Assembly (NCBI GenBank): GCA_040514355.1
Contig: JBEVCF010000110.1
Location: 1 to 22,297 of the forward strand
Source: Opacimonas sp040514355
GTDB lineage: Bacteria > Pseudomonadota > Gammaproteobacteria > Enterobacterales > Alteromonadaceae
Reading direction: 5' to 3'
Length of the DNA stretch: 22,297 bases
Each line of letters begins with the position of its first letter. Position 1 is the stretch's first letter. The translations under genes were made by a program, and so were the position numbers. Under the pieces are notes generated by a model. It saw only the letters and a program-made list of their open reading frames with translations. It did not search any database and was not told where the DNA came from. This document shows, piece by piece, positions 1-7,893 of this stretch.

Positions 1-13
1 GATAAGGAACTTG

Positions 14-46
14 TGATGCAAATTGGGGCGATTTGCACCATTTTTT
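14..46 (+). terminator. Possible intrinsic terminator of an upstream gene outside the window
   Basis: An inverted repeat TGCAAAT (17-23) and ATTTGCA (31-37) can be extended by two more pairs past one mismatch. The loop is 7 nt, and six Ts follow at once (41-46). The U-tract lies on the + side, so it would end a + transcript entering from the left. The stem is AU-rich, so strength is uncertain. An NtrC-like half site TGCACCA sits in the right arm (34-40), so a DNA-binding role is the alternative. Confidence 0.4.
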
Positions 47-149
47 ATACTGAGTGAAACTATGTCAAAAGCTTAAAACATTTAACTAACATCTATATGG
101 CAATCGCTCTGCTCTACTTCCTTATATTTCAATCGCTTATTTCTTACAG

Positions 150-175
150 CAATACAATGTTAATTTATTGTATTG
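150..175. repeat. Perfect 9-bp inverted repeat upstream of the NIT-ANTAR gene
   Basis: CAATACAAT (150-158) and ATTGTATTG (167-175) are perfect reverse complements separated by 8 nt. The repeat ends about 10 bp before the sigma-54-like element and would centre near -49 of the inferred transcript start. It could be an operator or activator site; the AT-rich arms match no site I can name. Confidence 0.4.
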
Positions 176-185
176 ACGCAGAATA

Positions 186-201
186 TGGAATAAAAGTTGC
201 T
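186..201 (+). promoter_or_regulatory. Sigma-54-type (-24/-12) promoter candidate for the NIT-ANTAR regulator
   Basis: TGG at 186-188 and TTGCT at 197-201 match the ends of the RpoN consensus TGGCACR-N4-TTGCW. There are exactly 10 nt between the GG and the GC, which is the required spacing. The internal CAC of the -24 box is not conserved. With C200 as -12, transcription would start near 212, just upstream of the hairpin at 217-238. Sigma-54 control fits a nitrogen-assimilation regulator. No convincing sigma-70 -10 box was found nearby. Confidence 0.5.
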
Positions 202-216
202 CTTTATCTTCTACCA

Positions 217-238
217 CTGCTGTGATTGCACACAGCAG
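217..238 (+). promoter_or_regulatory. ANTAR-target-like RNA hairpin in the leader of the NIT-ANTAR gene
   Basis: CTGCTGTG (217-224) and CACAGCAG (231-238) form a perfect 8-bp stem closing the 6-nt loop ATTGCA (225-230). The loop has A at position 1 and G at position 4, the two invariant bases of hexaloops bound by ANTAR proteins. The hairpin ends 4 nt before the purine-rich AAGGTGA (243-249) that abuts the start codon at 250. No U-tract follows, so action on translation or on a partner hairpin is more likely than simple terminator control. A second hexaloop hairpin was not found. Confidence 0.5.
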
Positions 239-249
239 ACGCAAGGTGA

Positions 250-1467
250 ATGATTGAGAGAGATAGCTTTACCATGCCGTTTGATACCTATACTACCAAA
301 CAGCTTTTACAACAGGCACAGCAAATTGAGCTCGCGGCTGCGACGCAATTAGACACGCGGATCGATTTGATTATCCAAATCTGCAGTAACATTCACGAAC
401 TGCAAAAAGAACGTGGACGCAGCAATATTTTCCTAGCTTCGAAAGGTGAATATTACACCCAAGCCTGTCTTGAACAATATCAAGCGACGGATAAAGCACA
501 AGCCGATCTGTGGGCTATTCTGAAGCAACATTATGTCGGCCAACCCAATATCGCAACGAATCACCATCTACTCTTGAGTTTGGCAGTTGTGCTTCAACAT
601 TTTGCTGAGCTACCAAGCTTGCGCTACCAAATTGAAACGCAAAGCATTACGGCTGAACAGGCAACGCAACACTACTCCAAAATCATCCGTGCTATGATCG
701 CTGTTATTTACGAAGCGGTAGATATTACACAACATGAAGCACTACAACAGTCTTTGTTGGGGTTGTTTAGTTTTGTTCAAGCAAAGGAGTATGCCGGCCA
801 AGAACGCGCTTGGGGCGGGATTGGTTTTGCGCAAAGTCACTTCACCACCGAATTGTGTAACAAACTAGCTCAATTAAAAGACGATCAAGATACGCACTTC
901 ACCCTGTTTACCAATTACTCCGCAACTCACCTCGTCCAAGCTTGGCAAGATACCCAAACCCATGCTACTCAGCACGAGGTGAATAAACTGCGCCGTTTGA
1001 TTGCTAACATGACATTGCAAGACGCGGTTGCTAATCAAATCGCCGAAGTTTGGTATGAATTAACAACACATCGAATAGATGCTTTCCGCCTTATTGAACA
1101 CACCATCATCGAAGCATTAAAACACAAAATTTGTGCCTATCGACGAGCACTTAAACTCGGACAACCACTCCAATCACATGAGCATGAAACCTTAGAGTGG
1201 ACCTCACAACCCGAGTTAGTATTTTGCACTTCAATCAAAAATTTATTGCTCGAACAAGCTCATCGCATTAAACAAATGGATCGTGAACTCACGGAAGCTA
1301 AGCAAGCCTTGCATGACCATAAAATGATTTATCAAGCCAAGGTCATATTGGTTGCACAGCTCAACATCAATGAACAACAAGCCCACAAACAACTGCAACA
1401 AACCGCCATGCAAAAGGGCCAAACCATCGTGCAAATTGCCAACTTCATCGTGCAACAATACGGATAA
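250..1467 (+). CDS. NIT-ANTAR nitrate/nitrite-responsive transcription antiterminator (NasR-like)
   Basis: The 405-residue protein has an N-terminal all-helical NIT sensor (about residues 30-270) with the family motif around ELQKERGRSN (about residues 50-59) and the following TDKAQADL segment. Its C-terminal ANTAR RNA-binding domain (about 344-405) shows the pattern YQAKVIL...NEQQAHKQLQQTAM...IANFIV. This matches the architecture and length of Klebsiella NasR, which senses nitrate or nitrite and binds a leader-RNA hairpin to prevent termination of the nitrate-assimilation operon. No nas structural genes are visible in the window; they could lie to the left. The start at 250 has AAGGTGA directly abutting the ATG, an unusually short spacing. 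ATG at 274 is an alternative. The assignment to the family is firm; its targets are inferred. Confidence 0.85.
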   Translation: MIERDSFTMPFDTYTTKQLLQQAQQIELAAATQLDTRIDLIIQICSNIHELQKERGRSNIFLASKGEYYTQACLEQYQATDKAQADLWAILKQHYVGQPNIATNHHLLLSLAVVLQHFAELPSLRYQIETQSITAEQATQHYSKIIRAMIAVIYEAVDITQHEALQQSLLGLFSFVQAKEYAGQERAWGGIGFAQSHFTTELCNKLAQLKDDQDTHFTLFTNYSATHLVQAWQDTQTHATQHEVNKLRRLIANMTLQDAVANQIAEVWYELTTHRIDAFRLIEHTIIEALKHKICAYRRALKLGQPLQSHEHETLEWTSQPELVFCTSIKNLLLEQAHRIKQMDRELTEAKQALHDHKMIYQAKVILVAQLNINEQQAHKQLQQTAMQKGQTIVQIANFIVQQYG

Positions 1468-1530
1468 GGAAAAACTTGTAATTAGGGTAGTCTTTTGGGT
1501 ACTCTACTGAGTAAAAAAGAGGGTTAACCC

Positions 1531-2892
1531 ATGTCTACAATCGGCCTACGCACTTTTATAGTAAGTACTTGCTTACTCTTAATATCTTGCAATACCTTCG
1601 GCGAAGCGACTCAGGGTCGTGAGATTAAGAACATGCCCGATGTGCTGTCATTCAAAGATCGCATCGTACCTTTTAATCGGATCCTTGAAGATAGGCTCAA
1701 TCATCTTTTACCCAGATTAATGGCTGAACAAGATTTAGATATGTGGCTCGTCATCAATCGTGAATACGGTGAAGACCGTCTGTTTTACACCTTGGTACCG
1801 CAACCCACATTTGCCGCGCGACGTACCACGTTATTGGTATTTGCCAAGACCCAAACGGGCGAAATAGAACGTTTTAGTGTGAGTCGCTATCCTATTGGCG
1901 AGTTATATCCGACCGTGTGGGAGGGTGGCACGAAAGCTGAACAGTGGGCGCGACTAGCCGAAGTGATCGCTGAGCGCGATCCACAACGCATCGGCATCAA
2001 TATCAGTGAAAACTGGGCATTAGCAGATGGCTTGAGCGCCGGTTTGTATCAAACCTTGCAAAATGCCCTTCCAGAAACCTATCGCAAGCGTTTGGTCAGT
2101 GCCGAAAATCTGGTACTACGTTGGCTGGAAACTCGTACACCGAGTGAATTAGCCGTGTATCCGCAAGTCGTGGGTGTGGCTCGTGCCGTTATTGCGGAAG
2201 CTTTTTCCAATAAAGTGATCACGCCAGGCGTGACAACAACTGATGATATTGCATGGTACATTCGAGAACGCTTTGAAGCACTGCAAGTCCGCCCGTGGTT
2301 TCAACCTTATGTCAACATTCAGCGCAGTGGTGATACTACCTCAAAAGACGATGTGTTTATGGGTAAAGCAGGCCGTATTGTAATGCCAGGTGATGTTTTG
2401 CACACGGATGTAGGGATCTGTTACATGAATTTGTGTACCGACACCCAAGAAATGGGGTACGTGCTGCGCATAGGAGAAACCACTGCGCCAGCAGGGCTGG
2501 TTCAAGCTCTTGCTGTTGGCAATCAATGGCAGGACATTTTGACTGCAGCTTTTGCAACTGGCAAAACAGGCAACGAGATTTTGGCAAAAACCATTGCGGA
2601 CAGTCAGCAAGCCGGTATTCGCAGTGCGACCTATACTCATCCACTGGGTTTTGTTGGTCATGCGAGTGGTCCTACGATCGGCATGTGGGACAACCAAGGC
2701 CCAACGCCTATCCAGGGTGATTGGCCTTTATACGACAATACCGCCTACGCCATTGAAGGGAATATTGTGACCCAATTACCCGAGTGGGACGACCAGTGGA
2801 TCCAAATCAAGCTAGAACAAAGCGCCGTGTGGGATGGTAAGCAAGTTTGGTATTTGGCCGGTCGCCAGACCACCTGGCATATCATTCACTAG
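1531..2892 (+). CDS. M24-family metallopeptidase (Xaa-Pro aminopeptidase-like), putative lipoprotein
   Basis: The 453-residue protein starts with a short hydrophobic signal ending in the lipobox LISC, so Cys20 is the likely lipidation site. The C-terminal half is a pita-bread metallopeptidase. The expected dinuclear metal ligands are visible: Asp293 in HTDVG, Asp304 in CTDTQ, His in the THPLGFVGH segment (370 or 377), Glu409 in AIEGN and Glu429 in IKLEQ. The N-terminal region (about 40-190) resembles a creatinase-type N domain. The family cleaves X-Pro or similar bonds, or has diverged substrates; the substrate here is unknown. It should act at the periplasmic face of a membrane. It lies 63 bp after the NIT-ANTAR gene, with AAGAGGG as ribosome site inside a region ending in the palindrome GGGTTAACCC (1521-1530). 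It converges with DUF3422, leaving 16 bp. Confidence 0.82.
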   Translation: MSTIGLRTFIVSTCLLLISCNTFGEATQGREIKNMPDVLSFKDRIVPFNRILEDRLNHLLPRLMAEQDLDMWLVINREYGEDRLFYTLVPQPTFAARRTTLLVFAKTQTGEIERFSVSRYPIGELYPTVWEGGTKAEQWARLAEVIAERDPQRIGINISENWALADGLSAGLYQTLQNALPETYRKRLVSAENLVLRWLETRTPSELAVYPQVVGVARAVIAEAFSNKVITPGVTTTDDIAWYIRERFEALQVRPWFQPYVNIQRSGDTTSKDDVFMGKAGRIVMPGDVLHTDVGICYMNLCTDTQEMGYVLRIGETTAPAGLVQALAVGNQWQDILTAAFATGKTGNEILAKTIADSQQAGIRSATYTHPLGFVGHASGPTIGMWDNQGPTPIQGDWPLYDNTAYAIEGNIVTQLPEWDDQWIQIKLEQSAVWDGKQVWYLAGRQTTWHIIH

Positions 2893-2908
2893 GTCGGTAA
2901 ATATCACG

Positions 2909-4222
2909 CTACTGCTTTTTGGCCATGTGTTTAAAACGGTTGTGAATTTTGTGGGTGACATACCATACGGCACCCACAATCACCGGTACAGACATACCCA
3001 ACACCGCCGTTTTGTTAAATTGTGCACCTGCTGCATATAATGCATCTGTCAGATACTTAAATAGTCCGACAGAGTAGTAGGAAATTGCTGCGACAGACAG
3101 TCCTTCTACGGTATGTTGCATCGCCAGTTGGATCCGTGAACGACGTTCCAACGAGCTCAGTAATAACTGGTTTTGGTGATGTAAGGCCAACTCAACCCGA
3201 GTACGCAGCATATCCGAGGCTCGGTTGACGCGTTTGGAGAGGTTTTCCAGACGTTCTTGGACAGTAGCACACGAACGCACCGCAGGTGTCAGGCGGCGCG
3301 ATAAAAACTCTTTGATGGTCAGATGCCCTGAGACTTCGTCTTCATCCAGTTCAATGATCCGTGCTTGCAAGATCTCATGGTACGCCGTGCTGGCATTAAA
3401 GCGAAATGTGGTGCGCGCCCGATGCGCTTCAATTTGCGAGGCCAAATCAGTCAATTGTTTTAATAAGACATGGTCATCATCACCTAGGCCGGAGGCTAAC
3501 TGTTCAGTCAATTTTGCCATTGTCGCATCCATCTCTTTGAGATCAGGCGCCAGTGCTCTTGCTTCAACATAGCCCAACAAGGCCATCAAGCGATACGTTT
3601 CGATTTCAATCAATCGTTGCACCATCCGCCCCATTTGCCCTTTGGTCATGGAGCGATTGTAAATCAGAAAACGACCAAAATTATCCTTGTGCGTATGAAA
3701 GTTCGTCCAAACCTGTGCGGCGCCTTGTTGTGGCCAGCTGCCAATCATCAACTTGTCGTCAAACAGCGGTTTTAATATCTGAGGCTTGGGCACGTCTGCT
3801 ACTGGCTCAAAACAGATATGTAAATGAAATGCAGCGATCATTGTACCGGGAAAGTGCTGAAACCAATCCGCAGGCAAGCGAGATAGAGCCGTTTGGATGA
3901 AAGGCACTTGTTGGGACAGATTATTGCGCTGCTCGGTGATGGTCAGTGAGGTAAATTCAAGGTGTTGCTCATATCGGATAATCAAATCTTGGGTGTGGTA
4001 GACCTGACAAGAACCCTCTATGCGCTCCACATCGACTTGGCGTTGTTGTAAAAACGTGAGTAACTGTTGCTTTTGTTGCTCTCTTTGCGCCTCATTACAC
4101 AATAAGGCTACATGGGAAATAAGAGCATCTGATGCAATAATTTTAAACGGCCGGGCGTGCAACTCTGCATAGAGGTTAGCGCGCTCTGTATGCCATGCAA
4201 TATCGTCTTCAAAAACAGCCAT
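2909..4222 (-). CDS. DUF3422 family membrane-anchored protein
   Basis: The 437-residue protein has the family's N-terminal signature around AELHARPF (about residues 19-26), a long soluble region rich in charged helices and probable coiled coil (about 200-350), and two hydrophobic segments near the C-terminus (about 375-395 and 405-427), followed by a basic tail. This fits DUF3422, a conserved proteobacterial family with no established function. The soluble part should be anchored in the inner membrane from its C-terminus. It is transcribed alone, and its own 5' region holds an odd palindrome (4233-4245). Recognition of the family is from memory of the LHARP motif and the C-terminal hairpin of membrane helices. 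Confidence 0.8.
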   Translation of the reverse strand: MAVFEDDIAWHTERANLYAELHARPFKIIASDALISHVALLCNEAQREQQKQQLLTFLQQRQVDVERIEGSCQVYHTQDLIIRYEQHLEFTSLTITEQRNNLSQQVPFIQTALSRLPADWFQHFPGTMIAAFHLHICFEPVADVPKPQILKPLFDDKLMIGSWPQQGAAQVWTNFHTHKDNFGRFLIYNRSMTKGQMGRMVQRLIEIETYRLMALLGYVEARALAPDLKEMDATMAKLTEQLASGLGDDDHVLLKQLTDLASQIEAHRARTTFRFNASTAYHEILQARIIELDEDEVSGHLTIKEFLSRRLTPAVRSCATVQERLENLSKRVNRASDMLRTRVELALHHQNQLLLSSLERRSRIQLAMQHTVEGLSVAAISYYSVGLFKYLTDALYAAGAQFNKTAVLGMSVPVIVGAVWYVTHKIHNRFKHMAKKQ

Positions 4223-4232
4223 AGAAAAATTC

Positions 4233-4245
4233 TATCTATTAGATA
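4233..4245. repeat. 13-bp odd palindrome in the 5' region of the DUF3422 gene
   Basis: TATCTA and TAGATA flank a single base. The element ends 10 bp upstream of the DUF3422 start codon. It could be a small operator or chance in AT-rich DNA. Confidence 0.25.
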
Positions 4246-4402
4246 TGCATAAATGATACCCCGTTTGGCGCAAAGCAACATGGTGCTTTAGTAGGGCTTA
4301 CACTCCACCCCATGGCTAAGAAACACGACTTGAATGACTTTATTCGATATTGCAGGTGCTGCTAGGATCGTTAGTATTAGCCAAACCTGTTAAGGCTATT
4401 TG

Positions 4403-4900
4403 CTAAGAACGGTTCTTCTGCTTTAAGGTCAATCGTGTGCACAGTTCTTCATATTGCCCTCCTAGCACCTTCAGCAAATCCTCTGGGCTCAACTCAATCT
4501 CCAATCCTCGCCTACCAGCACTGACATAAATGGTGGGGTATTGTTGCGCTGAACTATCTATAACGGTAGGTAAACGTTTCTTTTGTCCCAACGGGCTGAC
4601 ACCACCGAGTACATAACCTGTGGTTTTTTCAACGCGCTGAGCATCGGCCATTTCGGCTTTTTTACTACCACAGGCAATGGCCATATGCTTCATACTAAGT
4701 TGTTTAGCAACGGGAATAATAGCAACGGCCAAACGCTGGTCTGATAAAGCTACCACCAATGTTTTGAATACTCGCTCTGCTGGCAAGTTGAGCTTCTCAG
4801 CCGCTTCTAAGCCATAAGATTGGGCCGTTTTATCATGCTCATAAGCGTGAATCGTATGCACGAGTTTTTGCTTTTGGGCGAGTTTGATTGCGGGTGTCAT
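4403..4900 (-). CDS. ybaK: Cys-tRNA(Pro)/Cys-tRNA(Cys) deacylase YbaK
   Basis: The 165-residue protein has the complete YbaK/EbsC fold signature: FKTL with Lys46 (the same position as the essential lysine of characterised YbaK), IIPVAKQLSMK, KKAEMAD, TGYVLGGVSPLGQKKRLP and VSAGRRGLEIEL. The enzyme hydrolyses cysteine mischarged on tRNA-Pro by prolyl-tRNA synthetase, acting in trans in the cytoplasm. Length matches the family (about 159 residues in E. coli). It starts 10 bp after the stop of the NhaC-type antiporter and should be co-transcribed with it; the functional link between the two is not obvious. An AGTAGG sequence overlapping the antiporter stop serves as ribosome site. Confidence 0.93.
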   Translation of the reverse strand: MTPAIKLAQKQKLVHTIHAYEHDKTAQSYGLEAAEKLNLPAERVFKTLVVALSDQRLAVAIIPVAKQLSMKHMAIACGSKKAEMADAQRVEKTTGYVLGGVSPLGQKKRLPTVIDSSAQQYPTIYVSAGRRGLEIELSPEDLLKVLGGQYEELCTRLTLKQKNRS

Positions 4901-4910
4901 CTTAGATAAC

Positions 4911-6263
4911 CTACTCGGGTATTGCCCTTACAGCGCGCTTGCGCAACATAACGGTTGTGATCGCTACCACAGCTAAGATCATGCAATACCAAGCATGCGT
5001 GATGACCGTCAATGGACTGAGACTGAATATCGAGGCCAACAACAATGCTTGTGCTCCGTGTGGGATCAGACCTTGCACAATACACGAAAACAAATCCAGA
5101 ATACTCGCCGCGCGTTTGGGTTGCACGCCGTGTTGTTGTGCGAGTTGTTTTGCAATATCACCGGTGACCACAATGGATACGGTATTATTTGCCACACAAG
5201 TATTGGTGGTTGCCACCATCCCGGCCATGCCGATTTCAGCAGCTCGGGCAGAGGTTTTGCCTTGCGCAGATGAGAAGGTATTAATGAGTTTTTCGATGGA
5301 TTGTATCACAAACGCCAACCCGCCTTGTTGTTGCATTAATGCAGCCAAACCACCGACTAGCAAGGATAAAATGAAGATCTCTTGCATGTTAGTAAAACCA
5401 GTATAAATATCCTGTCCAAACTGAATAACACCGTAGTCCATCGTCAGCAGGCCGGTGAGCCCTGCAAGCATGATCCCTACCGTCAGGACCACAAACACAT
5501 TTAAGCCCAGCACGGCCAACACCAAAATCGTCAGATAGGGTACCACTTTGACAAAATCAATTGCTTGGGCCGCAATTTCGGCCTGACCTTGGCCAACTAC
5601 CGTAAATACGATGAGTGTGATAATGGATGCAGGAATAGCAAAAATCAGGTTTTCACGGAATTTGTCCTTCATCTCACAGCCCTGGGTGCGTGTTGAAGCT
5701 ATCGTGGTATCAGATATAATCGATAAGTTGTCGCCGAACAACGCACCCGAAATCACCGCACCGGCCATATACGCTAAATGAATATCCGCTTCATTTGCCA
5801 CCCCTAAGGCAATCGGTGCAACAGCAGCAATCGTACCCATAGATGTCCCCATTGCAGTAGCGATAAAAGCAGCAATCACAAAGAATCCCGGTAAGAGCAT
5901 CGAGGAAGGTACTAAAGAGAGGCCTAAGGCGACGGTTGCATCCACGCCGCCTGTAGCTTTGGCCACAGAGGCGAATGCACCCGCTAACAAATAAATCAGG
6001 CACATAGTGATGATATTATTGTGGCCAACCCCACTGACAAACGTCTCAATACTTTGATTCAGTCTCTGTTTAGACAACAATAGGGCAAGTATAATCGCTG
6101 GCAATATCGCAATCACACTAGGGAGTTGATAAAACGCGAACGCAACGCCTTGGCTTTGAAAATATACGCCTACACCTATGAATAACACCAAAAATAAGAA
6201 CAAAGGTAGTAAGGCAATCAATGATGGTGCAGTCGGCTCTGTTGTTGCATTAGGTGTTGTCAC
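4911..6263 (-). CDS. NhaC-family Na+/H+ antiporter
   Basis: The 450-residue polytopic protein has about 11-12 hydrophobic segments. The conserved core is visible: ATAMGTSMGTIAAVAPIALG followed by GALFGDNLSIISDTTIASTR, which carries the acidic and polar residues typical of NhaC transport sites, and later TNTCVANNTVSIVVTGD. The family exchanges cytoplasmic Na+ for H+ across the inner membrane, supporting salt and pH homeostasis, and this suits a marine host. Some relatives move organic substrates, so specificity is inferred. Translation starts at GTG with GTGAG about 8 nt upstream. It is the first gene of a two-gene unit with ybaK. Confidence 0.85.
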   Translation of the reverse strand: MTTPNATTEPTAPSLIALLPLFLFLVLFIGVGVYFQSQGVAFAFYQLPSVIAILPAIILALLLSKQRLNQSIETFVSGVGHNNIITMCLIYLLAGAFASVAKATGGVDATVALGLSLVPSSMLLPGFFVIAAFIATAMGTSMGTIAAVAPIALGVANEADIHLAYMAGAVISGALFGDNLSIISDTTIASTRTQGCEMKDKFRENLIFAIPASIITLIVFTVVGQGQAEIAAQAIDFVKVVPYLTILVLAVLGLNVFVVLTVGIMLAGLTGLLTMDYGVIQFGQDIYTGFTNMQEIFILSLLVGGLAALMQQQGGLAFVIQSIEKLINTFSSAQGKTSARAAEIGMAGMVATTNTCVANNTVSIVVTGDIAKQLAQQHGVQPKRAASILDLFSCIVQGLIPHGAQALLLASIFSLSPLTVITHAWYCMILAVVAITTVMLRKRAVRAIPE

Positions 6264-6456
6264 AAGATGCTCACTTTGTTTTTATTATTGGTTGGAATTT
6301 GAGATTTGAGGTGCCTAGAGATTTATCACCAAAGCTTTTGCACGAATGATATGTAGTTTAGTATGGCCTGTCAATTAAGCAGCAAGCTCGGACAGAGGCT
6401 TATCGAACAACGCAAGGCACTTTTTTTGATCGGTATAACCTAACCGTAAGTCGTTA

Positions 6457-7893
6457 TTACCGTCCCCATTCCTTTCCACCCATTTCTACTAACCGAGACG
6501 CAGCTCGTCGAAAAGAAAACGCGAGATCATTGGCCGACGAAAATTGTGCCAGTGACACGCCAACTAGCCCCGTTGCCGACCACTCAACACATTTGCCTTC
6601 TTTGGTGCGAATCATCGTCGTAGCAAAGGCACTGGAGTTCCCCCCTTCCTCAATGACAAACAATTCTTCGTCTCCATCACGACTTTCGACCTGCGCTGCA
6701 AAATCGACAAACAATGCATCGAGCGGGACGTATGCGGCAAGCACCAAACGAGTGCGAGATTCATAACACGCATCAATAAGGGTCACGAATCGTCGCGCTT
6801 CATTAAGGCGATTAGCGTCCAGTTGCGGAACGTGGTCAATGATGATGACCGGGAATCTGGCGCAGAGGGAAATAAAATCCGCCGCTCCGAGCGGTTGCTC
6901 ACACAACTCAGAAAAATCAAACCAAGCGCAGTGCTTGTTCAATCGGGTAACCTGAACAGTGCGGTTAAAAAGAACGGGAATATTCTCAGCCTCAGTTCTA
7001 GATGTCGTGCCACCGAATATGTTCTCCAACTGTACCTGTATATTGTTATCATCGTCATGCACATCCTGATTTGACCAAAAATAAGATTGACCATCAGCTT
7101 GAGTTTCGAGCCGATAATCCTTCTGTGAACCCTCCATGGAAATAATATCGAATGAGTGTTTCAATGTGTCGATGAATGGCAAAAAGAGGGAGCGGTTAAT
7201 CCCCCCCTCATACAAAGCGTCAGGACGACGATTAGAGGTCGCCACCATTACGACGTTGTAATCCAGTAAGAATAAAAATAACCGCTTCAAAATCATGGCA
7301 TCGGCAACGTCTGTCACTTGAAATTCATCGAAACAGAGGAGTTGGGCTTCTTGTGCCAAGTGGTGAGCAACTACGGGAATCGCATCACTGCGAGGGTGCG
7401 TCTGGTTGTAGACAAAGATTCGATGGTGAACGTCTAACATGAATTCATGAAAATGGACGCGACGCTTGGTGATCGTTGCGTGGCTGTGACAGTCACTATC
7501 ACTACAAGAACCTTCATCAGGAACCCTAACCGACGCGTAAAAAAGGTCCATTAGCAAGCTTTTGCCGACCCCGACTGGACCATGGATGTACATGCCTCGC
7601 GGTGATGGACCAAAGGACCACAAGTGAAACTGTTTTCTCAAAAAAGACTGAACGGATGCTAGGCAACAAGGCCGTAACTGTGCACGGCTGCTTTTACCGC
7701 TATTCTGTGCCAGTTCGTCGATATGCATGGGTACGGGTGGAAGTGTAGCCAGAGACTCATGCAAGGCATCCAATTTTGCTGCGATAGCAAGTTGTGCGTC
7801 ATCTCGTCGCATTTCCCCTGCGTCTACTTTGTGCTTATAAGCAACCGTCACTGGGCCTATTGAATGGTTCCGCGCCAACGTTTTTTTCGACAT
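6457..7893 (-). CDS. AFG1/ZapE-family P-loop ATPase, long eukaryote-like form
   Basis: The 478-residue protein has Walker A GPVGVGKS (105-112), the family motif RVHFHEFMLDVHHRI (145-159), Walker B LLCFDE (185-190), sensor VATSN (217-221) and the arginine-bearing GGINR (230-234). The C-terminal half carries FSELCEQPLGAADF (327-340), NEARRFVTLIDACYE (364-378) and WSATG with FRRAASRLVEM (438-471). Bacterial ZapE, a division-associated ATPase, is about 375 residues; this one has extra sequence after Walker A, at about 255-310 and at 400-435. Its conserved C-terminus resembles the eukaryotic mitochondrial AFG1/LACE1 form as I recall it. The start is the first possible one after an upstream in-frame stop, but it lacks a clear ribosome site. 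It is a lone gene between nhaC and the region downstream of glmS. Cellular role here is unknown. Confidence 0.85.
   Translation of the reverse strand: MSKKTLARNHSIGPVTVAYKHKVDAGEMRRDDAQLAIAAKLDALHESLATLPPVPMHIDELAQNSGKSSRAQLRPCCLASVQSFLRKQFHLWSFGPSPRGMYIHGPVGVGKSLLMDLFYASVRVPDEGSCSDSDCHSHATITKRRVHFHEFMLDVHHRIFVYNQTHPRSDAIPVVAHHLAQEAQLLCFDEFQVTDVADAMILKRLFLFLLDYNVVMVATSNRRPDALYEGGINRSLFLPFIDTLKHSFDIISMEGSQKDYRLETQADGQSYFWSNQDVHDDDNNIQVQLENIFGGTTSRTEAENIPVLFNRTVQVTRLNKHCAWFDFSELCEQPLGAADFISLCARFPVIIIDHVPQLDANRLNEARRFVTLIDACYESRTRLVLAAYVPLDALFVDFAAQVESRDGDEELFVIEEGGNSSAFATTMIRTKEGKCVEWSATGLVGVSLAQFSSANDLAFSFRRAASRLVEMGGKEWGR

Noticed and set aside
34..40. TGCACCA as an NtrC binding site
   Set aside because: Only one half site is present, without the correctly spaced TGGTGCA partner; the repeat around it fits a terminator better.
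190..207. Hairpin ATAAAAG...CTTTAT as a second ANTAR hairpin
   Set aside because: It needs a bulge, has a 5-nt loop without the A1/G4 pattern, and lies upstream of the inferred transcript start.
1521..1530. Palindrome GGGTTAACCC as an operator
   Set aside because: It overlaps the ribosome-site region of the M24 gene and is too short to assign a function.
2341..2697. Minus-strand open frames inside the M24 peptidase gene
   Set aside because: They lack recognisable domains, and the sense frame is a clear metallopeptidase; they are antisense shadows.
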